This document shows positions 1 to 8,195 of a stretch of DNA of 64,000 nucleotides, piece after piece. The notes beneath the pieces were generated by a model. It was not told the DNA's origin. It searched no databases and was given only the letters and a program-made list of their open reading frames with translations. The position numbers and the translations under genes are program-made. Position 1 is the first letter of the stretch. Each line of letters starts with the position of its first letter. The DNA comes from an uncultured Eubacteriales bacterium (GTDB taxonomy: Bacteria > Bacillota > Clostridia > Peptostreptococcales > Anaerovoracaceae), in contig UQOC01000003.1 in NCBI GenBank assembly GCA_900542565.1, positions 20,127 to 84,126 of the forward strand, given 5' to 3'.

Positions 1-74
1 GTTCCCTTTATCATGCGGACGGTATGACCGGAATAAGAGGAAAGACCGTTCACGGATTAAAAGAATACTTATAG
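1..74 (+). CDS. C-terminal end of an unidentified protein (partial)
   Basis: Reading from base 3, an open frame of 23 codons ends with TAG at 72-74. Its last residues read HADGMTGIRGKTVHGLKEYL. The beginning lies outside the window and the piece is too short to name. It is followed by an inverted repeat that could terminate it, and it points the same way as the D-aminoacylase gene 110 bases downstream. That is the only support that it is a real gene end. Confidence 0.45.
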   Translation, partial: SLYHADGMTGIRGKTVHGLKEYL

Positions 75-87
75 AATCAAAGAGCTG

Positions 88-140
88 CGAAGCTATTTCC
101 GCCGATCAAGCAGATCCAACGAAATAGCTTCGTTGTTTAT
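88..140 (+). terminator. stem-loop, possible terminator before the D-aminoacylase gene
   Basis: A perfect 12-bp inverted repeat (88-99 with 121-132) encloses a 21-base loop and is followed by the T-rich stretch TTGTTTATTC. The T tract is weak and the loop is long, so a processing or regulatory hairpin is also possible. Confidence 0.5.
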
Positions 141-183
141 TCATACAGATTGTGCTAAAATTAAAAAAAGGGGGTAAGAAGCG

Positions 184-1764
184 ATGTATGATATTTTGAT
201 CAAAAACTGCAGGATAATAGATGGAAGCGGCGCTCCATGGTATAGGGCTGATATGGCTGTTAAAGGCGGAAAGATCGTCAAGATAGGCCATTTATGCGGA
301 CAGCCTGGACATGAGGCAGAAAACACCGTGGACGGGCAGGACCGGTATCTTGCTCCAGGATTTATAGACATCCATTCTCACAGCGATACGACGCTGATGA
401 AATATCCCAAAGCTGAAAGCAGGATATTGCAGGGCGTTACCACAGAAATCGGAGGAAACTGCGGCATGTCAGCATCTCCTGTCAGCGATGACCCGGAGAG
501 AAAAGAAGAGCTCAGAGCCTATATAGGAGATCTCAGCTATGAGTGGAGCGGTATAGGAGAATTTCTGGATAAGATCGGCTCATGCCATCCCAGCGTAAAC
601 TTTGGGACAGCGGTGGGTCACGGCACCATAAGGATCGCAGCCATGGGATTCGCAGACAGGAAGCCGGAAGCAAAGGAAATGCACCTGATGAAGTCTATTC
701 TCAGGCAATCTCTGCAGGAAGGCGCCTTCGCCATGACCACAGGCCTTATCTATCCGCCCGGATGTTATGCCGACACCCAGGAGCTGATAGAACTTTCAAA
801 AGAACTTCCTAAATACGGTGCCTTTTACATGACCCATATGAGGAATGAAGGCGCAGGCGTGATAGATTCCGTCAAAGAGGCCATAGAAATATGCAGAAGG
901 TCAGGCGCTCCTCTTGAAATATCCCATCATAAAGTCACCAACAAAGACGGATGGAAGCGCTCGTGCAAAGTGACCACTTCTCTTATTGAGGAAGCCCGCA
1001 GAGAGGGGCTTGATGTTACTGCCGACCAATATCCATATTGCGCTTCATCGACCACAATGGACAGCAACATACCTCAGTGGGCTTTTGAGGGAGGCATGGA
1101 TGCGCTGTTTGACAGGCTGAGAGATCCGGAAACCAGAGCTAAGCTCAGAGAAGAAAGCAACGCCAGTCATGTTGGACGCTGGGGCGATATATATGTCGGC
1201 TATGTGCTAAGTGAAGAAAACAGCTGGACTGTGGGTAAATCCATTGAGGAGATCGCAAGGATCCGCGGAGTTGATCCGGCGGATGCATGTTTTGATCTGG
1301 TCCTGGACGAAAAGGGCCGTGTCGATGAGATCAACTTCGGCATGTGCGAAGAAGATGTAGAATACATAATGCAGAAACCATATATCATGACCGGTTCTGA
1401 CGGAAAATCAGTTTCTTATGATTATCCCGGAAGGCCTCATCCGAGATTCTTCGGGACATTCCCGCGGGTGATAAGCCACTATTGCCGCGACAGGAAACTG
1501 TTCCCTCTGGAAACGGCCATCTGCAAGATGACTTCCATGCCGGCAGCAAAGCTGGGTATCCAGGACAGGGGTCTTATCAAAGAGGGAATGTGGGCTGACC
1601 TTGTAATGTTTGATTTTGACAAGATCAAAGATACCCCTGATTTTAACAACCCTAAGCAGCCATGCGAAGGCATATGTCAGGTTTATGTAAACGGGGTGCT
1701 TACTGCGGAAAACGGCAGACATACAGGCGCAGCTGCAGGCATGATTCTAAGAAAAGGAATTTGA
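184..1764 (+). CDS. N-acyl-D-amino-acid deacylase family amidohydrolase
   Basis: A cytoplasmic metal-dependent hydrolase (526 residues) of the D-aminoacylase branch of the amidohydrolase superfamily, which removes acyl groups from N-acyl-D-amino acids. The N-terminal strand typical of the family (MYDILIKNCRIIDGSGAP) leads into the metal-binding HSH of GFIDIHSHSDTTL near residue 65. Further signatures are YMTHMRNEG, LEISHHK and TADQYPY in mid-protein and the late aspartate in IMTGSDG. Length fits the family. The start follows a G-rich ribosome site (GGGGG about 10 bases upstream). It is one base from the serine hydrolase gene, so the two are surely co-transcribed. The exact acyl and amino-acid specificity cannot be read from sequence; N-acyl-D-glutamate deacylase is an alternative. 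Confidence 0.9.
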   Translation: MYDILIKNCRIIDGSGAPWYRADMAVKGGKIVKIGHLCGQPGHEAENTVDGQDRYLAPGFIDIHSHSDTTLMKYPKAESRILQGVTTEIGGNCGMSASPVSDDPERKEELRAYIGDLSYEWSGIGEFLDKIGSCHPSVNFGTAVGHGTIRIAAMGFADRKPEAKEMHLMKSILRQSLQEGAFAMTTGLIYPPGCYADTQELIELSKELPKYGAFYMTHMRNEGAGVIDSVKEAIEICRRSGAPLEISHHKVTNKDGWKRSCKVTTSLIEEARREGLDVTADQYPYCASSTTMDSNIPQWAFEGGMDALFDRLRDPETRAKLREESNASHVGRWGDIYVGYVLSEENSWTVGKSIEEIARIRGVDPADACFDLVLDEKGRVDEINFGMCEEDVEYIMQKPYIMTGSDGKSVSYDYPGRPHPRFFGTFPRVISHYCRDRKLFPLETAICKMTSMPAAKLGIQDRGLIKEGMWADLVMFDFDKIKDTPDFNNPKQPCEGICQVYVNGVLTAENGRHTGAAAGMILRKGI

Positions 1765-1765
1765 A

Positions 1766-2590
1766 ATGAAAAAAGAACTTAAAGAAAGAATATTAAATCA
1801 ACTTGATTCAATGGACGGCAAAGTGGGTTTTTATTTTAAGAACCTTGTTACAGGCGAAACTTTCGGATATAACGAAAAAGAGCAATTTTTGCCTGCCAGT
1901 ATCGTAAAAGTGCCGCTGCTTGCGGCCATGCTCCTGATGAGGGAGAAAGGTGAAGCACAGTTTTCTGAAAAAATAACCATAACAAAAGACCAGATGCTGC
2001 CGGGATGCGGTGTGGTACAGCATATGACAGGGGATGAAAACGGCAGCGTAACCCTTGACATCACCACACTGTATAAATTCATGATAGTAATAAGCGACAC
2101 TACAGCCACCAATGCTTTATACAAGCATTATGGAAACGACAAGGTCATAGCTGCTTTGAAAGAACTGGGGCTCAAAGGTACTCAGTTTAACAGGGCTTTC
2201 TATGACAGCGTCAGAGAAGAGCAGGGAATACAGAATTACTTTGTACCTGAAGAAATGGGCGAACTTCTGGAAAAAATGTACAAAGGCCAGCTCATCAGCA
2301 AACAGGCTTCAAAGGATCTGCAGGACATACTTCTGCTCCAGCAGGTCAATCACAAGATGGGTGGAAAGCTGCCGATAGGTTTTCCTATAGCCCATAAGAC
2401 CGGTGAAGAAGAGGACAAGACCCACGATGTGGGCATTGTATTTGTCAAAGAGCCGTTTGTGGCATGTTTTGCTTCATTTGAAGCGGACATACCTGCTTTT
2501 GAACAGTTTATCAGGGAAACCACTTATGATATAGCAAAAGATATAGATCCTGAACTGAAACCGATGGAAGGCATAGGCGGGTTCTTTTAA
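1766..2590 (+). CDS. class A beta-lactamase-like serine hydrolase, cytoplasmic
   Basis: A 274-residue protein with the class A beta-lactamase fold. Visible motifs are the S-x-x-K nucleophile motif SIVK at residues 45-48, SDT (in VISDTTATN) at the SDN position, and the KTG triad in HKTGEEED. There is no signal peptide or lipobox, so it should act in the cytoplasm rather than protect the wall from beta-lactams. Such proteins are usually annotated as beta-lactamase-related serine hydrolases with peptidase or amidase roles. It starts one base after the D-aminoacylase stop and has its own AAAGGA ribosome site. The pairing suggests work on D-amino-acid-containing peptides or amides; this is inference. 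The gene ends at a strong shared terminator. Confidence 0.85.
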   Translation: MKKELKERILNQLDSMDGKVGFYFKNLVTGETFGYNEKEQFLPASIVKVPLLAAMLLMREKGEAQFSEKITITKDQMLPGCGVVQHMTGDENGSVTLDITTLYKFMIVISDTTATNALYKHYGNDKVIAALKELGLKGTQFNRAFYDSVREEQGIQNYFVPEEMGELLEKMYKGQLISKQASKDLQDILLLQQVNHKMGGKLPIGFPIAHKTGEEEDKTHDVGIVFVKEPFVACFASFEADIPAFEQFIRETTYDIAKDIDPELKPMEGIGGFF

Positions 2591-2598
2591 AAATAATA

Positions 2599-2641
2599 AA
2601 AAACTGCCGCTCAGATATGATCGATCTGAGCGGCAGTTTTT
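2599..2641. terminator. bidirectional terminator between convergent genes
   Basis: An 18-bp perfect stem (2599-2616 with 2624-2641) with a 7-base loop is flanked by A and T runs, so it can stop transcription from both sides. The right edge touches the stop codon of the racemase gene on the minus strand. Confidence 0.93.
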
Positions 2642-3348
2642 TATTTGGTCTTTACCTTCATAAACTCCAGGGCTTTGTCTGCCATGACTTCCATCGGATC
2701 AAGGTAGAAATCCGGCAGATTGTTATCGGCTTTTATAACTGAAAGTTCGGTGCATGCCAGCAAGGCGACCTGGCAGCCCAGCTCTTTGAGCTGATCGTCT
2801 ATCTTTTTCCACATGTCCATGTCGGCAGGTTTGCCGGCTTTTACGCAGTCGTATATCTCATGCATGACATAGCTCTGGCCCTCTGCGTCAAGTACGCATG
2901 GAACGGCGCCTTCGTTTTCCAGGGCGGTCTGGTATAAGCCGGTCTTGATAGTGCCGTCTGTGGCCAGGATCCCCACCTTTCCGCCGTTGGTAAGGCCGGC
3001 GGCTTTTGCAGCGGTCTCTTTTATCATATGTATAAAAGGTATGCCCACTTTATCAGATATCTTGTCGATGAAATAGTGAGCCGTGTTGCAGGTCACTCCG
3101 ATGGCCTTGCAGCCGAGGCTTTCAAGGGTTTTTGCGTCCTGAAGGAGCAGATCGCAGACATGGCCGATCTGTTTCTGATCTCCGGAGAGGATGGCTCCCG
3201 TACGGTCTGGCATTGTTGCATGACCCAGTATTATGGTATTCATATGATCCTGATCGCAAGGTGCGTCAGTCTTTTCGATGAGCATTTTATAAAACAGTTC
3301 TGTTGCCATCGGCCCCATACCGCCGATGATCCCAAATGAGTTTTCCAT
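2641..3348 (-). CDS. aspartate/glutamate racemase family protein
   Basis: A cofactor-independent amino-acid racemase of the Asp/Glu racemase family, 235 residues, the usual length. The N terminus GIIGGMGPMATELFY is diagnostic. The two catalytic cysteines sit in GVTCNTAHYF and LLACTELSVI. Family members interconvert L- and D-aspartate, L- and D-glutamate or, in the RacX/YgeA branch, several amino acids. It is distinct from MurI, which is also in this window at 32295. It lies convergent to the D-aminoacylase pair and shares their terminator. The shared D-amino-acid theme suggests a functional link, though not a common transcript. An AAGG-type ribosome site lies just upstream of its ATG. Confidence 0.92.
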   Translation of the reverse strand: MENSFGIIGGMGPMATELFYKMLIEKTDAPCDQDHMNTIILGHATMPDRTGAILSGDQKQIGHVCDLLLQDAKTLESLGCKAIGVTCNTAHYFIDKISDKVGIPFIHMIKETAAKAAGLTNGGKVGILATDGTIKTGLYQTALENEGAVPCVLDAEGQSYVMHEIYDCVKAGKPADMDMWKKIDDQLKELGCQVALLACTELSVIKADNNLPDFYLDPMEVMADKALEFMKVKTK

Positions 3349-3401
3349 AGTGTTTTTCGCCTTTCCTTAAGATACATCCATTATACCACATAAGACAGTA
3401 A

Positions 3402-3430
3402 TTTACATAAAAAAACCGCTGTGATATACT
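3402..3430 (+). promoter_or_regulatory. probable sigma-A promoter of the broken GNAT gene
   Basis: TTTACA (3402-3407) and TATACT (3425-3430) are separated by 17 bp, 23 bases upstream of the GNAT start. The ribosome site AAAGGAGG follows. Confidence 0.55.
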
Positions 3431-3453
3431 TAAAAAAATAAAGGAGGCGCCAC

Positions 3454-3794
3454 ATGAAAATTGAAGAAATAAAAAAAGACAGGATAAACGAGCTGCATGA
3501 TCTCCTGGCAGAGCTTGCCGCCCATCATAACGCTGTTTCAGCCGATTTCAAAGGGGATTTTCCAAGGCGTCCCATTGGAGATGTATTAAAGAACTTCGCC
3601 GAAAGTCTTGATGAGGGAACATCTCACATAGCAGCGGCACTGGAGGGGGACAGGATAGCAGGCTTCTGCAAAGCGGACATTTCGGAGGATAAAGGAAAGA
3701 TAGATTACCTCATCATATCAGAAATGATGCAGTCCGCATATATGAAAAATACGGGTTCAGGACCGAATCTCTGCTGATGCGCCGCCATATCTGA
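3454..3794 (+). pseudogene. GNAT N-acetyltransferase with an internal deletion
   Basis: The first ~89 codons from the ATG at 3454 read as the N-terminal half of a GNAT acetyltransferase, ending in strand KGKIDYLIISE. The frame then runs into unrelated residues and stops at 3777. In a different frame from about 3723 the sequence reads NDAVRIYEKYGFRTESLLM and ends at TGA 3792-3794. This is the classic C-terminal GNAT motif (N-D-A-x-x-x-YEKYGF). The acetyl-CoA-binding R/Q-x-x-G-x-G/A region that should lie between the halves is missing. The simplest reading is a deletion of a length not divisible by three, at about 3720. Start and ribosome site (AAAGGAGG) are intact. An assembly deletion could mimic this. 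Confidence 0.85.
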
Positions 3795-3823
3795 CTGATG
3801 TATCACTAAGATACCAGAACTAA

Positions 3824-3876
3824 AAAAGGGGAAGTTCCCTGCATCCGGAAAACCGGTGCAGGCAGCTTCCCCTTTT
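3824..3876. terminator. bidirectional terminator
   Basis: Stem AAAAGGGGAAG (3824-3834) pairs with CTTCCCCTTTT (3866-3876) around an inner GC-rich helix. A and T runs form the base of the stem. It separates the GNAT remnant from the convergent Bax-inhibitor-1 gene. Confidence 0.85.
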
Positions 3877-3889
3877 AATATCAGCGCCA

Positions 3890-4566
3890 CTATTTTTTCT
3901 TGCCGAACAGGGCCAGGAGCCTCAGGAATATGTTGATAAAATCAAGATACAGTTCCATAGCTCCGTATATGTGGAGTTTTCCGCCTCCGTCAGTGACAAG
4001 GCTGAGTTTCTTTATCTTGTTCATATCGTATATGGTTATACCGAAGAACAGGAAGCGCAGTCAATGAATATTTCAAAAAACTCTGCTCTGATGAGAAAAA
4101 CATTGATAAGGCTCATGACTATGGCAACGATCAGACATATCATGAGCAGTGGCCCCCACTTGCTCAGATCACCCTTATAGCTGTATCCGTAGAGGGCGAA
4201 ACCGCCGAAAAGAGCGGCTGCGGCAAGGAAAAGGACTACTATCGAAGAAAGCTGGTATACTGCAAATATCACTGACATCGTAACCCCGTTCAAGACAGCA
4301 TAGGCAAAGAACAGGACACCTACCACTGCCGGCGATAATTTCCTGAAGAGGAAAGAAAACAGCAGGACTACTGCTATTTCAGCGATCAGCAGGAAAGTAA
4401 AGGAGTTTCCGAAATAAAACCGGAAATAGAGCCCTGATGAGTAGGTCAGCCAGGCACAAGCTGCCGTTACGATGAGCCCGGCAAACATCCACAGGAAAGT
4501 TTTGGCTATAAAATTGTTTTGTTCGCGCTGCATGGAAGCAGGCAATGTTGAATTTTCTCTAAACAT
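3890..4566 (-). pseudogene. Bax inhibitor-1 / YccA family membrane protein, frameshifted
   Basis: The ATG at 4566 follows GGAG by 6 bases. It opens a frame with six hydrophobic helices typical of the BI-1/YccA family (a bacterial calcium-leak or stress-linked membrane protein). That frame stops at 4036 after EIFIDCASCSSV. Reading on in another frame gives RFLFFGITIYDMNKIKKL and then MELYLDFINIFLRLLALFG, ending at TAG (3890-3892). This is the highly conserved C terminus of the family. A one-base loss near 4060 explains the break. The rest is intact, so either a recent mutation or a base-calling error is possible. The next gene upstream is the SEC-C protein. Confidence 0.85.
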
Positions 4567-4617
4567 ATGGATCTCCAATCCGCCGCCGCTGAGCCGGCGG
4601 CATAAACCTCTTTGAAA

Positions 4618-5118
4618 TTATTTGTTGGCACCGCAGCATTTTTTGTATTTTTTACCTGACCCGCAAGGACAAGGATCGTTCCTTCCCGGTTCTTTTTCCT
4701 TGCGGATGGTCTTTGAACGCTTATATTCTCTGGTTATTTCTGCACGGCGGTCCGCAGAAAGCACACCGTCCCATTCCGTAAGAGAATACAGATAGTCGGC
4801 CTCTGCTTTATGCATGTTGAAATACAGCTTTTCAAAATCTATATCAAGATCTATCTGTGAATCTTCGTCTATGGACTCAAGGTCGAGACTGTTTTTCAGG
4901 CTGGTATTGATCCCATCCAGAAATCCCATGAAGATCGCCGGTTCGGCGTCGAACTTGGTGATGAGATCAGAAACCCTGCCGGTAAGATGGCCGTCTCCGG
5001 CAGCAAGGATATGCTGATAGATCCTGGTCTCTGTGTCGCTGTATTTTTTCCAGAAATCCTGAAAAGTTTCCTGGGTCTGGCCATCCATCAGGTCGACCCA
5101 TTGCTGGTATAAGCTCAT
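4618..5118 (-). CDS. SEC-C motif protein of unknown function
   Basis: A 166-residue soluble protein whose last 21 residues form a SEC-C zinc motif, [18 protein letters not shown], the module also found at the C terminus of SecA. The N-terminal 140 residues are acidic and helical with no recognised domain. The SEC-C tail usually mediates zinc-dependent binding to SecB, ribosomes or other partners. A strong site (GGAGG) precedes the ATG. The gene is 34 bp downstream of homoserine dehydrogenase on the same strand and is probably co-transcribed with it. No specific role can be assigned. Confidence 0.85.
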   Translation of the reverse strand: MSLYQQWVDLMDGQTQETFQDFWKKYSDTETRIYQHILAAGDGHLTGRVSDLITKFDAEPAIFMGFLDGINTSLKNSLDLESIDEDSQIDLDIDFEKLYFNMHKAEADYLYSLTEWDGVLSADRRAEITREYKRSKTIRKEKEPGRNDPCPCGSGKKYKKCCGANK

Positions 5119-5152
5119 TTTATTTACCTCCGTTAATTTGCTTCGTAAAATA

Positions 5153-6121
5153 TCAGAATCGTTTTTTCATTATTGCCAGGATATCTCCGCATACGGCGCT
5201 GCCTGTAGGCAGGGGGCCCGCTCCCCGACCGTAGAACATCAGCTCGCCGACCATGTCGCCTGTGATATAGACGGCGTTGAATTCATTGCTGACTCCGGCA
5301 AGAGGATGGGTGATATCCAGCAGTACAGGTTTTACATGGTAAGAAAGCTTGCCGTCTGCAACGGAAGCCCGGCCAATGAGCTTGATCTTTTTACCTTGAG
5401 CTGCGGCCTCTTCAATGTCTTTTGCCGTTATGGCAGTTATGCCTGTTGTAGGAATGTCACCGGGGGCTATATACCTGTCAAACGCCAGGGCGATGAGGAT
5501 GGAAAGCTTGTTTGCCGCATCTATACCCTCAACATCGGCAGTAGGGTCAGCTTCAGCAAAACCTTTTGCCTGGGCATCTTTGAGGACTTCATCATATGAG
5601 AGCCCTTCATCTGTCATCTTAGTAAGTATATAGTTGGTGGTACCGTTCAGTATGCCCATTACCTCAACAAAATTATTGCTGGCCAGAGCTCCTGTTATGG
5701 CTGTCAGGACAGGGATGCCGCCGGCAACGCTGGCCTCAAATAAAAATTCTACATTATTTTCTGCAGCAGTTTTGGTCAGCAGGTCATAGTTGGCAGCGAT
5801 AGCGGCCTTGTTGGCGCTCACCACATGTTTTCCGTGTTTCATGGCTTGTACCATAAAAGATGTGGCAGGCTCGATGCCTCCGAGCATTTCAACTACAATG
5901 TCGATATCAGGATCCTTTATTATATCGTCGGGATCTTCGGTCAACAGAGCCGGATCAGCTTCGACCAGGCGCTTTTTTTTTCGGTTGCGCTGCAAGATCC
6001 GGGTTATTTCAGGAGATGCTCCTATGCGCTGCTGGATGATCTCCCTGTTGTCTGTAAGGATCTTGTATGTTCCTCCGCCTACATTGCCGAAACCCAGCAG
6101 GCCGATCTTGACTTTTTTCAT
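5153..6121 (-). CDS. hom: homoserine dehydrogenase without ACT domain
   Basis: Catalyses NAD(P)H-linked reduction of aspartate semialdehyde to homoserine, on the way to threonine and methionine. The Rossmann motif [16 protein letters not shown] begins at residue 6. Catalytic-domain hallmarks include [34 protein letters not shown] and [12 protein letters not shown]. The start chosen is the ATG at 6121, preceded by GGAGG. The 24 extra codons upstream have no site of their own. At 322 residues it ends just after the catalytic domain ([19 protein letters not shown]). It lacks the ~80-residue C-terminal ACT domain that gives feedback control by threonine in many homologues. The end is clean, so this is probably a natural short form. 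Confidence 0.95.
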   Translation of the reverse strand: MKKVKIGLLGFGNVGGGTYKILTDNREIIQQRIGASPEITRILQRNRKKKRLVEADPALLTEDPDDIIKDPDIDIVVEMLGGIEPATSFMVQAMKHGKHVVSANKAAIAANYDLLTKTAAENNVEFLFEASVAGGIPVLTAITGALASNNFVEVMGILNGTTNYILTKMTDEGLSYDEVLKDAQAKGFAEADPTADVEGIDAANKLSILIALAFDRYIAPGDIPTTGITAITAKDIEEAAAQGKKIKLIGRASVADGKLSYHVKPVLLDITHPLAGVSNEFNAVYITGDMVGELMFYGRGAGPLPTGSAVCGDILAIMKKRF

Positions 6122-6239
6122 ATAATTACCTCCGGTAGATACAATACAAAAATTATATAACATAATTAGATTTTTGTCTTTACCTTTTTTCAAAATTTGA
6201 TATTATTTATTGTGGCACACAGACAGGAGGAAGATCAAA

Positions 6240-6710
6240 ATGAGTCTGAACATCGTTTTTGTAGAACCGGAGATACCGCCCAACACGGGCAACATTGCAA
6301 GGACATGCGCGGCGACTGACACCAAGCTCCATCTTGTCAGGCCCCTGGGCTTTGATATAGATGACAAGCATGTCAGGAGGGCTGGGCTTGACTACTGGCC
6401 TTATGTGGACCTTGAGATACATGACAGCCTTGACAGCTTCATGAAAAAATACGGAAGCAGGCGTATGTGGCTTGCGACCACAAAAGGCAGCCGCATATAT
6501 GCAGATGTCAGGTTCATGGATGGTGATTTCATCCTGTTCGGAAGGGAAACGAGAGGATTGCCGCCGGAATTCATTGAAGCGCACCGTGATGCTGCCATAC
6601 GCATACCTATGAGCGAGAATACAAGGACAAGATCTTTCAATCTTTCCAATTCTGCCAACATAATATTATTTGAGGCCCTGCGCCAATTGGGCTTTCCGGA
6701 CTTGAAATAG
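6240..6710 (+). CDS. trmL: tRNA (cytidine/uridine-34-2'-O)-methyltransferase TrmL
   Basis: A small SPOUT-class methyltransferase (156 residues) that methylates the wobble ribose at position 34 of certain leucine tRNAs. Motifs: N-terminal VFVEPEIPPNTGNIARTC, LFGRETRGLP in the knot region, and the C-terminal SAM-binding stretch IRIPMSENTRTRSFNLSNS. The start is the ATG at 6240, behind GGAGGAAG. An in-frame upstream codon at 6210 has no ribosome site. It is divergent from hom. Its last codons carry the rpoN promoter. Confidence 0.95.
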   Translation: MSLNIVFVEPEIPPNTGNIARTCAATDTKLHLVRPLGFDIDDKHVRRAGLDYWPYVDLEIHDSLDSFMKKYGSRRMWLATTKGSRIYADVRFMDGDFILFGRETRGLPPEFIEAHRDAAIRIPMSENTRTRSFNLSNSANIILFEALRQLGFPDLK

Positions 6711-6730
6711 ATTTTACATTTTGGTATAAT
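6702..6730 (+). promoter_or_regulatory. sigma-A promoter of rpoN
   Basis: TTGAAA (6702-6707), a 17-bp spacer and TATAAT (6725-6730), with TGG before the -10 box giving an extended -10. It overlaps the trmL stop codon and lies 47 bases before the rpoN start. Confidence 0.85.
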
Positions 6731-6776
6731 ATTTGCATAGAAAAACTATCTGGGATCAAAGGCATGAAGGTGAAAA

Positions 6777-8141
6777 ATGAAGCTAAGCTATGGATTGACA
6801 ATTGAACAGACCCAGAAGCTGACCATGACCCCCGAACTGATACAGGCAATCAGGATCCTGCAGTTTAATACCCAGGAACTGGATGAGTTTGTACAGGAAG
6901 AACTTCTCGAAAACCCTGTGCTGGAATTTGAGAATAAGTACAAATCCGAGAAAACACTGGATATTAGAGAAAAGTTCATGGAAGATTATGGAGACGGTCG
7001 CTACGAACAATGGGAGAATCCAGGCGGATCAGATAAAGAAGAATTCTCTTATGAACAATTCGTCACAAAAGAAGAAACTCTTGAGGATTATCTCCTTTTG
7101 CAGCTGACCTTTTCCAGACTTAAAGATACAGATCTGAAGATAGGCAGATATCTTGTGGAGGCCATTGATGACAACGGGTACCTCACGGTTACCGTCCAGC
7201 AGGTGGCAAAGGCCTTCAGGACAGACGAGGACAAGGTGGAAGAAATACTGGATGTCATCCATACTTTTGAACCCCTTGGCGTAGGCGCAAGGAACCTCAA
7301 AGAATGTCTGACCATACAGCTTGCTGCCAAGGGACTTTTGGACGAACTTACAGAATACATAATAATGAACCATCTGGAAGATCTGGGAGAAAACAAGCTG
7401 AACAAAGTAGCCAAGGCTCTGGGCATATCAGTAAGCCAGGTACAGATGGTCGGCGACTTGATCAAGACACTGGAGCCAAAGCCGGGAAGGAGTTTTTCCG
7501 GCGGAGACAGCGTCAGATACATAGTGCCTGATGTTATCGTGGAAAAGGTAGACGGCGAATATGTTGTGATGAGCAATGAGAGCAGCATACCTCACCTGAT
7601 GGTAAGCCCGTATTACACGACCCTTTCCAAAGAAGCCAAAAATGATGAGGAGCTTTCCAAGTACCTTACCGACAAGTTCAACTCTGCCCTGTGGCTCATA
7701 AAGAGCATAGAACAGCGAAAGAGGACCATATACAATGTTGTTTCGGCAGTGGTGGAACACCAGAAAGAGTTTCTGGACAAGGGTTCAAAATACATGAAGA
7801 CGCTGACGCTGAAACAGGTGGCAGATGATATCGGAATGCACGAGTCTACGGTGAGCAGGTCGGTAAACGGAAAATATATGCAGACGCCAAGGGGCATATT
7901 TGAGATCAAATATTTCTTTTCCAGCGGCATAACAGACGGAAGCGGGGAAGGGGTATCATCAAACAGCATCAAGGCGATGATCAAAGAGATAATAGATGGC
8001 GAGGATACGGCAAAGCCTTACAGCGATCAGGACATAGTCGGATTGCTCAGCGAAAAGGGCATAGAAATATCAAGAAGGACGGTTGCAAAATACAGAGAGG
8101 GCATGAATATCCTTTCTTCGTCCAAAAGAAGGAGATTTTAA
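6777..8141 (+). CDS. rpoN: RNA polymerase sigma-54 factor
   Basis: The alternative sigma factor that recognises -24/-12 promoters and needs an AAA+ activator to open DNA. All three regions are present. The glutamine-rich region I starts LTIEQTQKLTMTPELIQAIRIL. A core-binding centre follows. The C-terminal DNA-binding part contains the RpoN box SRRTVAKYRE at residues 432-441. At 454 residues it is full length. It has its own sigma-A promoter. Its likely client in this window is the activator gene at 18388, with the -24/-12 promoter at 20409. It sits upstream of the glycolytic genes with a stem-loop over its stop codon. Confidence 0.97.
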   Translation: MKLSYGLTIEQTQKLTMTPELIQAIRILQFNTQELDEFVQEELLENPVLEFENKYKSEKTLDIREKFMEDYGDGRYEQWENPGGSDKEEFSYEQFVTKEETLEDYLLLQLTFSRLKDTDLKIGRYLVEAIDDNGYLTVTVQQVAKAFRTDEDKVEEILDVIHTFEPLGVGARNLKECLTIQLAAKGLLDELTEYIIMNHLEDLGENKLNKVAKALGISVSQVQMVGDLIKTLEPKPGRSFSGGDSVRYIVPDVIVEKVDGEYVVMSNESSIPHLMVSPYYTTLSKEAKNDEELSKYLTDKFNSALWLIKSIEQRKRTIYNVVSAVVEHQKEFLDKGSKYMKTLTLKQVADDIGMHESTVSRSVNGKYMQTPRGIFEIKYFFSSGITDGSGEGVSSNSIKAMIKEIIDGEDTAKPYSDQDIVGLLSEKGIEISRRTVAKYREGMNILSSSKRRRF

Positions 8142-8161
8142 ACGAAAGAGATCGTTTAAAA
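8136..8161 (+). terminator. stem-loop over the rpoN stop codon
   Basis: A perfect 10-bp inverted repeat (8136-8145 with 8152-8161) with a 6-base loop covers the TAA of rpoN. It lacks a clear T tract, so it may be a weak terminator or a processing hairpin between rpoN and gap. Confidence 0.4.
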
Positions 8162-8195
8162 ATATATTGTCATTAGAGATCATAGGAGGAAAAAA

